DNA of 64,000 nucleotides, from assembly GCA_039881145.1 (NCBI GenBank), contig JAYKKI010000088.1, positions 2,519,501-2,583,500 of the forward strand. Reading direction: 5' to 3'. Source of the stretch: Druceiella hillmani. Taxonomy: Eukaryota; Arthropoda; Insecta; Lepidoptera; Hepialidae. The position numbers were made by a program, and so were the translations under genes. Under the pieces are notes generated by a model, which saw only the letters and a program-made list of their open reading frames with translations, was not told where the DNA came from and searched no databases. Below, piece after piece: positions 34,301 through 45,767 of the stretch (within the stretch, counting starts at the first letter, position 1; the number at the start of each line of letters is the position of its first letter).

Positions 34301-35485
34301 GTAATAAGAAATTTAACGAAAAAAGTTTGTGTTCATGTATGCTGTACACGAACACTAATAGTATATGTGTACAGAGAATAATAACAAAAGATTTGTATTA
34401 TTTGGCAATCAAGTTTTCACGTGTGGATGAAACTGTCGCCCTTCAGTTCGTTTATAAGTTTTATTTCCACCACACGTACCGGCCAGGAGTACCTTTTTTA
34501 ATATCAAATCGTGTAGCTAGAAAGTTCAAAATACATAACATATCTTATTAGTCTGCCGATCTTTTTAGTAACCTTTAATTTTTAAAAATGTTTTTCTCAT
34601 TTTCCAACTTTTAAGGCGACTATCCACTAGCGAGTGGAATAGTTGGTTTTTTTTAATTCACAAAAAGTAATTACCTTCAGAATTAAAAGAGATCAGCCCT
34701 ATGGAAATATTTGGTAAATATAAATTAACCCTTTGCAATTTATACCCTATAAATGTAAATATTGTCGTCAGATATTATAAATATATAATACTTTATTACA
34801 TCCCCCTGTCATACTTACTGAAATAACAGAGTAGGCATATATAAATAACTTATATTATATGCCATATTTTCAGAAAAATATACATCCTGAAGAGTCTAAA
34901 AAATTTCTAACGATTAAAATGAAATACCCCTTTCTTAAAATACTTTCATTATTCTTAATTGGAGAAGTATGCAACTTTTATATCAACGAAGACTGTTTAA
35001 AATAATTAAAACGCTCTCAACGTAACGTATTCTTGATCATCTGTTAAATATGCCAAATATATTAGATAATTTGGACTCAATGGATATAGAGTGGATAACA
35101 GATTCAAAAACTTGGCTTTGGTCCACATATTCTTGAATACAACTCTCTCTTCAGCGAAAATTATCTATGAAACTTGGTAAAATAAACCTCCACTGAGAAA
35201 ATATATTTTGACGTTCCATCTGTAAGACAGTAAAATGTAGATTTTCTTTGGAACTTCTTAGCATTGCTTTAACCTTCATAGACAGTACGTAAACTGAAAT
35301 AAAGACTAAATTGTATGTAGGTTTTCCACTATGTGTAACGAAAAACGAGCTGTACAGTTTTTTCAAATTTAATTTAATTAGCGGAAAATATTCTTATGCA
35401 ACTTGGAAAAATGTCAAACATCTCTCTCTATAAATATAGAGTGACACTATTAGTGATGTTATATACAAGTTCGATCGTGATTAGT
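34301..35485. other. Unassigned DNA
   Basis: The open frame at 34297-34551 begins exactly at the retroelement tail and has no domain I recognise. The minus frame at 35151-35366 is likewise unrecognised. I call no gene. Confidence 0.4.
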
Positions 35486-35489
35486 AGTC

Positions 35490-37045
35490 ATGTCAATATT
35501 ACTTGGAAATACAATTTGACGTTAGGCTTCCCTTTAAGAAGTTTCACTTACTACAAATTTACTCTTTACAAATAATTTTATCCTAATTCACCCGTCTCCC
35601 TACCTGTTCTGTAAATCATTGACTTAATTAAATTCCTACTCTGTGTACATCTCGAGTTCTAAGTTTAAACCAAAGTTTAAAAATGTTGTCATATTGAAAT
35701 GAAAAACTGTTGTTCAAATAGATATTCCTTTTGTTATTAAATTTCCCTAAAAATCATCTTTAATAACTTTAATAGTTAAATCATTCATCTTAAAGTCCTT
35801 TGGCACCTTATATTAAATGATATAAAAAATCCATCTCATAAATTTTCAATGTTATTTTTATATAAACTAAATCCTCAGTTGTGAGTTTTATATAAAAAAC
35901 AACCTTAGTGCGCGCTTATCTCTTTATTTTGTTTGACAGACGTGCTTCCGAAAAATATATGTGAACAATCGCATCCATTCTCGTTTTTCTTTTTTAAATG
36001 AGTTGATTGTGATTTTCTCGGGAGTTTTTCAAAGGTAATTTTGCAGTAGCTGTTTTAACTACCTCTGAAACAAATGAGTTTTGGGAAATTTTTGGATGCT
36101 GCTTTACTCGAAGAGTCCAAACAGGGTTTGTCGCACTAAAAGAATTAACAAATTATATCCACCACAGATCTGTAGATGGTGACATCAACAAATTATAATA
36201 TTTTTATAAATTATTCATGCTGGCTTAATAAAACATAAAAAGTAACTACCTAATTGTATTTGTTTCCACATCCAATACACTATCAATGGTTGTAAATTAA
36301 ATCTATCATGTGAGATGCACTAAATGTATATTTAAACTAAATGTATATAAAATAATCTAAATGTTATAAAATATAATTTATGTCAATATAATTTATTTTC
36401 GATTTTATGTGACTTTTATATTAGGAACTGTATTTTTATAACGGTTCAACGTAATGTTATAAAAAAGTCTTAATGAAGTAATTAAATTTAATATATTTGA
36501 AACCCTTGTAAGTTAAATTCACTCCGAATCCAAATTCCTCCACAAAAATATTATCGTTGATATCCATTTTATAGTTTGGAATTTTGACTCTCCACAACAA
36601 TAAAAATTCTAAGAACAACAAATAAAACATCACGAAACTGAAACTTTCCACCAGATCAATGAAAGTAGTTTGTTGAAGTATAGGTTTTCTTCTCAACAAT
36701 TTAGGTCAAACATAAATTACTAAAATAGACCATAATAAAAACAAGTATAGTATTTAACAGATGGAATGGCGCAGCAGCACTTGAAAACTCTGTTTATTTT
36801 TTTTTTAATCTGAGTAACTATACTTATATTTTCATTTTTTGTTCTTAATTACGAATTTTGAAAAATACTCTGAAAATGAAATTTGTGATTGGAGTGATTA
36901 CATCATTTACATCGCGATTATCCTACGTCCTCTCCATTTTATGCACATAATATTTACTAATATGTTAACCCTTGTGCATTCAAACTACTAACTCGGCGTA
37001 GGAAGCACTGTCGCATTTCAACTTATTTTGCATTGTGAATAAACA
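35490..37045 (+). repeat. Duplicated block A with flank, copy 3
   Basis: Aligns with 15100-15980 and 26190-27670 (TTGACGTTAGGCTTCC, TTAATTAAATTCCTAC, GCGCGCTTATCTCTTTATTT, GACGTGCTTCCGAAAAATAT, AACGTAATGTTATAAAAAAG, CTCGGCGTAGGAAGCA). A stretch present in copy 1 (GAGCCAGGATTAAAA) is missing here. Confidence 0.7.
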
Positions 37046-37049
37046 ATGT

Positions 37050-37485
37050 GCGCGCGAATGACGCTGTAGAAAAATATTATTGCCATCAACATAATTTTTC
37101 ACTGAGTTAAAAAAAATGTCTGTTTTTTTGTCTGTAGTTAGAAAATGAGATGATGTAAAATAATGACTACGCTGTAACGCCCACCCTTTTCATACGGGAA
37201 AACCGCTTGTACACATAAAGGGTGGCCGGGAAAATACTGCTTAAAACAAACGACACGTCTGCAAATACGAGAGGGTGGCATCGCTATTTGTCTTGTAAGT
37301 TGAACCCCATCCCCTCCCTGTAATGATTCGAAAAGGTCGTTGTTTCTATTTCATATGTCAACGTAGATGCCGAAGCATTGCTATTTACGATATGTGTACA
37401 ATTGCTGATAAAAATCGATTTTTGGTATCCTTAGCCCTAATTGAATGTAGCGGGTGTATGTGTTCTCCCTATTGTTTCAGCATAT
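37050..37485 (+). repeat. Dispersed block C, copy 3
   Basis: Direct match to 20060-20510 (GACGCTGTAGAAAAATATTA, GAGGGTGGCATCGCTATTTG, TTGTAAGTTGAACCCC, TCAACGTAGATGCCGAAGC). It follows block A directly, without the satellite array present in copy 1. This fixes where the array expanded or was lost. Confidence 0.8.
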
Positions 37486-37735
37486 AACAAATCCAAATTA
37501 TAGACTAATAAAATCTGTTAAATATGGAGAGAAAAGACACTTAAAATCGTATAAATACAAATATTAATATTATTTTTCAACGTATAAATATATTAAATAA
37601 TATAGCTTTCAGAGGCATAAAATATTATGCATTTTTCATAAAGAATTCTTTAAGAAATATCGCTACAATTTTTCCGCCAAGTTTATATGAATTTCTAATA
37701 ACGCTATTTGATATGCCAGTGTTTAGTTGTTAGTT
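37486..37735 (+). repeat. Duplicated block D, copy 2, first half
   Basis: Matches 20560-20790 (ATATAGCTTTCAGAGGCATA, ATAACGCTATTTG-like). It is interrupted after this by the 46-bp tandem repeat. Confidence 0.6.
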
Positions 37736-37919
37736 GGCATATTCAAAATGTTTGCGATAATTACATTATATATGTCAAGATGGCATATTCAAAATGTTTG
37801 CGATAATTATATTATATATGTCAGGCTGGCATATTCGAAATGTTTGCGATAATTACATTATATATGTCAGGCTGGCATATTCAAAATGTTTGCGATAATT
37901 ACCTTATATATGTCATCAG
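37736..37919. repeat. 46-bp tandem repeat, four units
   Basis: GGCATATTCAAAATGTTTGC starts at 37736, 37782, 37828 and 37874, each followed by GATAATTA and TTATATATGTCA. Units are almost identical, indicating recent expansion inside block D. Confidence 0.95.
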
Positions 37920-38230
37920 CTGTTTCTCGGAAACTATCAGTGCTACATCCAATATATTTATATCATTATGTAGTGTAAGACCTGAGCTATAACTGCAAAA
38001 AAACATGGAAAAAAGTAAATGCCCTAGAAAAAAACAATGCCCGACGACGCTATCGAGAGTCATATTGTGTCAAAACCAACATATCTAGACATATAATGAA
38101 ACTGGAATTGGCGTATCTGTACATTGAAGTTACTTACGAAAAACTGAAAAACATAATAAAAGTAACAGAACATAAAAATAATTTTTTTTGTAATTTTTCC
38201 TGTGTGCCTTTTTTTGGACTCATGTCACAA

Positions 38231-38760
38231 AAAACTTAATGACCCATATCCAAAGCAAATCCTACCCAAACCAAAGCAAACTTAATTAAGCCCTACACTA
38301 TCTAACTCAACCCAAAGCCAACTCAACCCAACACAACTCAAAGTAAGCTCCAAATCCAAAGGAAGACGAACATTATCCAGATCAAAGCATATCCATTCCA
38401 ACTCACTAAACTCAATCCAAATCAATAGAACCCAACCCCACGCAAATAAATCAAATCCAATTCAATCCAAACCAGCTCAATCTAACTCAACTCAACCCAA
38501 CCTAACTCAAACAAACCGAACACAATCAAACTTAACCCAATGCAAACCAATCCAACCCAATAAAACCCAACCCAACCCAACCCAACCCAATCAAACCCAA
38601 CCCAAAACAACCTAAAAATAGCAACTCAATCAAACTCAACTAAATCAAACTAAACTTAACCAAACCGATCCAACCAAACCCAATCCAACCCAAACCAATA
38701 CAACTAAAAGCAAACTCAACCCAACCCAAAATAAACCTAACAATAAAAACACCTTTTGCA
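38231..38760. repeat. Degenerate CCCAA / CCAAA pentanucleotide tract
   Basis: About 500 bases built from AACCCA, ACTCAA, ATCCAA and AACCAA words, including a core of AACCCAACCCAACCCAACCC at about 38563-38590. The strand is nearly free of G. It is strongly asymmetric: C/A on this strand, G/T on the other. The unit is one base from the insect telomere word CCTAA, but no true CCTAA array is present. Confidence 0.9.
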
Positions 38761-38813
38761 ATCATCGTTTATTCAATTAATTTCCTTTGAATTTTTTTGA
38801 ATTCATTAAAAAT

Positions 38814-39345
38814 GTTTTTAGGCGAAACTTTTGAGATGTGGAACCCTAAGACTGGATAGAATTTTTACCTATACCTGATATATGGTTGGTAATTAGTACC
38901 CGTTTTTGTTAGCTAAATCTCCAATGTTTTCTGTAATGCCTTGGTTTAAGGGCAATGCCTGGCCAATTAAATCTTTCCACTATATTTTCTCATAAACATA
39001 AACATGTCGTCATATTCCGCATAGTTCTCGAATTGTTTCTTCATGGCATAGCATTTCTAACAGCTCATCAACACCAGCAGGCGTATTAGTCTCCGTACGT
39101 ATATTTACAAGTTCATCTCTTAGGGAAATTGTGGCCGCCTTTCCGGTTTTACGACACGGACTGGAAATATAAATTTATTATTGTCTGTAGCGACATTTTA
39201 TTGAGCTGGAAGATTTATCGTTGCCTATTGTTGTTATTATGCCATGAAAGAGACGGAAAACGTTAGAAAACGAGTCATTGCGTACGGATATATCAGAATA
39301 CTTGTTGAAAAATTTACGGCTCCGTTCGTTCCATTGGGCGATATT
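38814..39345 (+). repeat. Duplicated block D, copy 2, second half
   Basis: Close match to 21140-21720, best in the interval with TTAGGGAAATTGTGGCCGCC, TTCCGGTTTTACGACACGGA and GTAGCGACATTTTATTGAGC. Both copies then read into TTATCGTTGCCT, TTGTTGTTATTATGCCAT and ATACTTGTTGAAAA. Confidence 0.8.
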
Positions 39346-41150
39346 AGAGATTATTTTGTTTTTTTTGGAGTGGAACTACTTTAAGTACATATGAGTTACT
39401 CTGTAACGTAAAAATTTTGTAACACTTGACATCGAGCGTGCGTTAACTACGTTTATTACTTGTAATATTTATTGCAATTGGCTCATATACTGTAATTAAT
39501 TACTTAGCAATTAGATTAATATATACTTAATAAATAGTAAAAGTACTACCTAAATTTTTACATTGCGCAAATGAAGGTACAGAAAAAAACTAGTAATTTG
39601 TTAAACATGTTTTAAGATCGTGGAAGAAGTGTTATTTCCTAATCTTTAGATCATACATAGAAATGGGACTATTATAGTCATTACCAGCCGGAAGACGTTC
39701 AATGCTCAACATTGACCTCCCCCATAGATTTTTTCAAATATCCATCCCAAGCAGCTTGTATTCAATGGCTCCCCATAAATGTTATTTGGTCGTAACTGGA
39801 TCTGGAATAGGACTAGTCCATATTTTTTAAGGGTATCATATTATGCTAACATAATAAACCAGAGGACTAGCACTAGCGTCTTTATGCACAACAACAACCT
39901 GTAACTATGGTCACCAATCCGCCTGTCATGCGTAGTTATTAAGGGATATGATAAGCACAAAAGTTAGTACTATAGGTCCAATTAATTTTAAAATTTTTTT
40001 TTGAAGTCAGCTAAAAATAAAAAATAATATTCCAGTTTCAAAACTGGAAACGGATACAAAAGGAATAAGATATGATGGGGACATAAGAAACCGCTTACGA
40101 CATCAAGTTATACCTTTTTGACCTTCCGACGCGCAGTCCCAAGGAGAATATGTGAAAAGGCAGGACGATGACAAAGGATTGGACGAAGGTTTTGAGCCAT
40201 ACTTTATCAAATATGATCGCATAAAAATTTTACGAGCCGAGTCCGTTGGCAGAGCTACCGGAATATCTTGATAGTTTCCAAATTGTCTTATAAATTGAGG
40301 TAAATTTTGTTTAATATGTATGAGGTGAATTTTTTGCTGAGTTGTGTTTCGATCTATTTAATCAACAGTTATCTGAAGATTTATCAAAATGTACAGACAC
40401 ATAAAAATTAATACTTTTTTAGAACCTTTTCAGACTTTAGGCATTATTTCATTGTGTGATTATAACAAAGGTAACTTAGAATACGAAATATTAAATTTAT
40501 TGGATATTCAATAAGCTATAAATTAAAAAAATACCTGGGATTCGCGAAATTATTGTTGAATTATTCTTCTCATTCTTATTTGCTATTTTCTTGCTATTTT
40601 TTGGATCTATAATCATACGGGCTATCATTGTGGAAGAAGACAAGAAACTGGAAAATTGAAAATTCTTTTATAAAAGATGTTTGAGTTAATTTTGTGGATT
40701 TATCATTTGCATCAACGCTCGCTTTAATTTCGATATAACCACGTATCGTACTAATAATAAATACTATAATAATTTTGATGAGAATAAGAAAAATTTTCTT
40801 CTCGATTCGTTTAAATTAAACAATATTTCATCGAACTTTTCTTTGGATCTTTCTTTTCATACACAAAAAAATATTAGAATGTTAAAGCTAATTTTTATAT
40901 TATCATTTGATAACATGTGCAAGCAAGTATTTCTTGCACACAATTAAATAGGTGATGGATCCAAAATGCCTAGAACTATTCAATGTTTCGTAACTCGAGA
41001 AATTCAGTTGCTAGCTATGAAATTATTTATATTTATATTAGACGAACTGATAATAAGTTTAATATACTCTTTATAAGTTTAATATAAGTTTAATATACTC
41101 TTTATAAGATAAAATATTTTCCAAGGCTGTATATTTCATAATTGTACACT
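39346..41150. other. Unassigned DNA
   Basis: 39680-39960 and 40080-40230 are somewhat richer in C/G than the average, but all frames are broken and no domain is recognised. A small direct duplication (TTTATAAGTTTAATATA) lies near 41070-41100. Confidence 0.4.
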
Positions 41151-41302
41151 TATTGAATATATTTGGGGTTAGTTTTGCAGAAATGCATTATTCACAATGA
41201 AATTAAACTACGTGATGTAGTATTATTTCTACTTTTTTTAAGTTCTTTACCACGACCTAGGTTTCGTTTTATTACATCTTCAGGTGGGCTATTAGCAAAG
41301 AT
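41151..41302 (-). mobile_element. Hammerhead-bearing element, copy 4 (left arm only)
   Basis: It runs from TTGAATATATTTGGGGTTAG through CACGACCTAGGTTTCG to CATCTTCAGGTGGGC and TTAGCAAAGATT. The minus-strand motif has lost about five bases in stem II, which would remove that stem. The right arm is missing. Confidence 0.8.
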
Positions 41303-41881
41303 TAACTCTTAGGAACATCCAATAGCATTCATATGTTTCAAAAACCACGGCGGAAGCCGGGTTTTTGTGGGTTTTCCCACTGCTTATGTTAGTGAGTTAA
41401 TTGTAGGGGAGTGGTGTAGGTTTTATTATATTTTCGAGAGTTATACGATATACTAGTATTTTAGTGAGGGTAATAAATTAAATTTATATTATTCTATGAA
41501 GTTCTATTAGTGCGGTAGGCAAAAAGGCATATATTATGTACACATATGCACAGGTGAAACAAAGAACATATCTACAATTCATGCAGGTGATTTTGGGTAT
41601 TTTAAACTAAACATATTTCAAGCTAGTTTCTTTAAACTAACGCAAATTTTTTTTTGTTGACATTGTAATTGTCAGTTCTTTCAGAAACAGTTTAAGAGAA
41701 TTTTCATAGACGTAATTGTTGAATATTTTCTATTCAGTTTGATGTGTAAAATCTCCTATGCCAATAACACGTTCTTCACAATCACATTACTTGTTACATA
41801 GTACTCGATATTAACTGGAATATACCGAGTATTCGATGTACACATGTTATTTATATTCATCCCTAATTTTTCGCCTTTAAT

Positions 41882-41885
<4 letters not shown>
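41303..41885. other. Unassigned DNA
   Basis: No gene or repeat supported. CGGCGGAAGCCGGG near 41348 is locally GC-rich. Confidence 0.4.

Positions 41886-41940
<55 letters not shown>
41886..41940. repeat. (AT)n microsatellite
   Basis: Perfect TA dinucleotide run of about 54 bases. Confidence 0.97.
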
Positions 41941-41944
<4 letters not shown>

Positions 41945-42007
41945 ACGTCAAGTGATTTTTTTTTTCTTCTTATTCTATTAAAATTGAATATTTGTTATTT
42001 ATATGTT

Positions 42008-42050
42008 ACGTAGCTTAGTATTTTGATATAAGTAAAATACTAAACTACGT
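42008..42050. repeat. 17-bp hairpin, one mismatch
   Basis: ACGTAGCTTAGTATTTT at 42008-42024 pairs with AAAATACTAAACTACGT at 42034-42050, with one mismatch and a 9-base loop. It is about the same size as the hairpins at 3890 and 52701 but differs in sequence. Confidence 0.8.
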
Positions 42051-43050
42051 CATATTATACAACTATACTTATATTTTGTAAGACTGTAAAAAATACTTAT
42101 TAAACACTGCACTTGCTGTTTTATAAATTAAAATTTTTGAATATGTAAAAGAATGAAAAAATAACAACGTATGCTCCGTTGACAGTATGACAGAAGTAAA
42201 CCATGAATGATAGCCACGTTTTGCTTCCTTCATCGTTAATTAAAAATGTTAGAAACAATACAACAACGTGTTTTAATAGGTACAGTACGTGTGTTGAATT
42301 TATTAAATTAATATTAATACCACAATAGCAATATTCCGTAATTTTATTAATTACGCTCTATTATTTTAATATTATAGTTTATTAATTTTAGAAATATAAT
42401 GATTTAAAAAAAGTCGCTAATTATCATTATAATTTTAGGAATTTAAACCCTGCTCACACGATACTTATTTCGCTACTGGATTGCTTACTAAATGTTTCTG
42501 CTGGGCTCTAAGCGAGTTATTGTGCTAGGTGTTATAATGGCTACTTCATGATATAGGCTGCACACGATGTGCGCAGCTGAGCTGTTAAACGGTTAAAAGC
42601 TGGTGAACGGTTGTAAACGGCTCTGAATGTTCAGAATTATGCAATTCGATTAAAACTGGTTATTAAATTCACATGTTAAGTATAAATTATGAGTATTTAT
42701 TAATGTATTGAACATTATATATGCTAATAAAATAATTTGGTACAAAAGTTATTTACATAACTCTGTTATTGAAAATACAATACCAATTGTTGATTTAATT
42801 GAAAAACCTTATATAACGAAATTCACCGCAAATTGAACAAGTTTATATTTATACATTCAGGTCAGGAAAATCAGTGCAAATATATAAAAATAATGTTCTT
42901 TTTGTCAACCTATAGGCAGTTGGAGTAAACACATCCGCACGTGACAAAATGCGACTTGTTTATTGGTTATATTTAAATGTAGCAGAGAAATAAGTACGAA
43001 AAACATAACTTCTATTACAGAATTCTGGTACGTATTCGCGTAACTGATTT
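42051..43050. other. Unassigned DNA
   Basis: 42540-42640 contains short repeated words (GCTGTTAAACGG, GGTGAACGG, TGTAAACGG), perhaps a decayed minisatellite. No gene. Confidence 0.4.
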
Positions 43051-43051
43051 T

Positions 43052-43395
43052 GTAATGATGTCATTGCCATTGACAGCCCGCACAGTTGACATCACAACGC
43101 CCCGTAAGTACTGATCTTGTAGTGATGTCATTTCTATTAAGACAGCCCGCACAGTTAATATCACAACGCCCCGTAAGTACTGATCTTGCAGTGATGTCAT
43201 TTCTATTAAGACAGCCCGCACAGTTGACATCACAACACCCCGTAAGTATTGAGCTTATAGTTATGTCATTTCCATTACGACAGCCCACGCAGTTAACATC
43301 ACAACGCTCCGTAAGTACTGAGATCGTAGTGATGTCATTTCCATTAAGACAGCCCGCACAGTTGTCATCACAACGCCCCGTACATAACCCTGTAG
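43052..43395. repeat. 69-bp minisatellite, five units, open in several frames
   Basis: GACAGCCCG or a near variant occurs at 43072, 43141, 43210, 43279 and 43348, exactly 69 bp apart. The unit holds TGATGTCATT and TGACATCACAACGCCCCGTA; its TGATGTCA and TGACATCA words are inverted copies of each other. Because 69 is 23 codons, frames on both strands stay open: 43086-43403 (+), 43015-43233 (-) and 43061-43288 (-). All give 23-residue repeats. No known repeat protein matches, so I read this as non-coding. Confidence 0.92.
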
Positions 43396-45490
43396 CGAAG
43401 TAAATGTCTCGTGAGCCGGGATTTACTCGCGATATTACAATGTCCGAATATTGTTATACACCAATGAAATATTGTTGTTCATACTTATATGAACTGACCG
43501 ATAGGTGGCGTTAAGCGAGCATCATATATAGGTGAAACTGAATGGTTTTACTCTGGGCATTCGCAGCCTAAAGTTTTGCCTTCTTACTATCCGATTTGTC
43601 AAAATAAGTTCCCCCTTTTTTTATGAGAATTCCATGTATAATGTAATGAAAAGATAACAAAAGAACTATCACATTTCACAATATTGTGTTTTAGGTATTA
43701 TACAGATTAGTCTTAATATTATAATCTGCAAGCATTTTTTATTCATAATTGATAACCAAAAAATACTATTTTAGTTCCGTTGTCATGTATGGAACTCTTA
43801 TTATTTCCTCATGTTCGTGAATGTGTCCGTCTGTCAGTCACATTTGCGTAATTTCTAGTTTTATACGTTAGTACATGCTATTTTGCAAATATATGCTTCA
43901 GATAAAAATCTAAATTAATGTGTGGAGCAAAAATATTTTTACCTTCTTTTTTTAAGGTACCTCCTTATTAAGGACTGGGGACGAAAATACCTTTTTTCTA
44001 TCAGGCAGCGTTAGAAAGGTCTTTTAAAATGAAGTCCGTTTTGAGAAATATAAGCTTTAAAGGGACGTGGAATGAGAGACGGAGGAGAATGCCTCTTATT
44101 TTTCAAACATGGGTTGGAAAAACATCTGGAAAAGTTCTGGATACTGGTATTTGATTAAAACTTTAAGATGATATTATTTCTCTTAAATTGCAACTGGGGA
44201 ATCGTATTTTGTACATATCTCTACTGCACTTATCTCATCCTATTATTTTTTTTTTCTTTATCTATCTGTTTAAAAAAAAACTGATGAAACAAATTAATTA
44301 TATCTTCTTCTATATTGACGAACATAATTTAAAAATTACTTTTACATCATGATAGCTTCTAGACTTTTAAACAATGTTAAATAAAGAATTTACTATAATA
44401 GACTTTACTATAATAGAGTCATAATATGTTGCATTTAACAAAATTTTATTAAACTTTATAGATTATTAATATATGTTTTCTGAAAAGCACTTCTTCAGTT
44501 TTAGAATTGCAATTTGGTTCCTAATATTTTGGTTATATTTACAACCAACTTCTGCCTATAACTTCATTCGCACAAAATAAAAAAAGGAGGCCAAGATGGA
44601 TAAACCTATAGTGTTTTCGTGTGCCAAAGTGTTTGTAGACCCTTTCAGAAATTACGGAGTTATTGAGTAACAAAAATCTGCCCATCCGCACACCCATTCA
44701 AACAGTATTTATTATAACATTAGTCATTGTTTCGATTCTTGATTTCAACAGTCCGTATGTTTAAAGTTTGCTTTATATGTCCTAAGAATATTTATTTATT
44801 TTTAAACTGTTGTCCTTTCGTAGAAGATTGTTGTAGGAAATTTTAAGAAATGATTTTAAAGCTTGAGGATTATAATTTTAAATCAGTTTAAAGGTAGTTT
44901 TAAATATTTTCCCTAAAATAACATACATTTGGCTCTTTGTTATCATATTTACTTATTTATTTAAAAACTTTGATGAACAGTAATCTGGCGAACTGATTGC
45001 TACAGAGATCTTTTACATTTAACCAGAAATACAGTGTAATAAAAACAAAATGGTATAAGCATAAAACTGAACATTATAACAATATGTAAAAGATAAAATA
45101 ATCGAAACCAAAAAAGAGACAAAAAAGCATAGGCAGAAAACCACACATTACTATAATATTTAAAAGATAAAATAATAGTAACCAAAAAAAAAGAGACCAA
45201 AGAAAACGAAACAAAATAAAAATCTAATTTGATATGGCTGATGGGATTTAGACCTAGATTTAGAGGAAGGATGGGTAATGAAAAGAATTAAAGGAAGTGA
45301 GATATGAAAGGAAATGGAATGTTTTAACTAAAGTTAAGGTAGAGGTGATGGTGAAAGTCTGATGTCAGAAATTATTTTATTCCATATTTACATACTGTGC
45401 CGCTCTTTCTTGTCGCTTTATTTGTGAGCAAAGTAAACCATACTTTTAAATTTGAGTGTATATGAAAACTAATTAACAACAATACAACTA
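43396..45490. other. Unassigned DNA
   Basis: A probable decayed dispersed-repeat copy is near 43780-43860 (minus strand; GTCCGTCTGTCAGTC). Repeated words around 45060-45200 (AAAAGATAAAATAATMG, AACCAAAAAAG) suggest a short local duplication of about 95 bp. No gene. Confidence 0.4.
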
Positions 45491-45767
45491 TTGAATATAT
45501 TTGGCGTAAATTTTGTAGAGTCGAGTTTCAGTTTCACAATTAAATGAAACTCGTGATGTAATATTATTTCTACTTTATTTAAGTTCTTTACCACGACCTA
45601 GGTTTCGTTGTATTACAACATCTTCAGGTGGGTTTCAACAACATCTTGCTTTACAACATTTTTGCTAATAGCCCACCTGAAGAGGTAATACAACGAAACC
45701 TAGGTTGTGGCAAAGAACTTAAAGAAAGTGGAAATAATACTACATCACGTAGTTTAATTTAATTGTA
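45491..45767. mobile_element. Hammerhead-bearing palindromic element, copy 5 (both arms)
   Basis: The left arm carries an intact motif on the minus strand (45586-45632: CTTTACCACGACCTAGG, then TTTCGTTGTATTACAACATC and TTCAGGTGGG as written on the plus strand). The right arm motif has a four-base deletion in stem II and GTT in place of GTC. Its centre, between the arms, has been rearranged (GTTTCAACAACATCTTGC). Confidence 0.8.
45586..45632 (-). ncRNA. Type-I hammerhead-like motif, minus strand, core intact
   Basis: On the minus strand: CCCAC, CTGAAGA, T, GTTGT-AAT-ACAAC, GAAA, the ACCTAGGT palindrome, GTC, then GTGG and AAAG. Core and stems are as in the copy at 5158-5216. The outer CTTT strand of stem I is not preserved. 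Ribozyme activity is inferred from structure alone. Confidence 0.55.

Noticed and set aside
34297..34551. 84-codon frame immediately after the RTE-like tail
   Set aside because: No homology I can recognise and its start abuts the retroelement end; retained only as unassigned DNA.
38231..38760. True telomeric repeat (CCTAA)n
   Set aside because: The dominant word is CCCAA/CCAAA and very degenerate; no run of CCTAA was found.
41886..41940. Origin or matrix-attachment region at the (AT)n runs
   Set aside because: Simple dinucleotide repeats are common in this genome and nothing else supports a functional call.
43086..43403. 105-residue frame with 23-residue repeats as a gene
   Set aside because: It arises because the 69-bp repeat is a multiple of three; frames on the other strand are open as well, and no known protein repeat fits.
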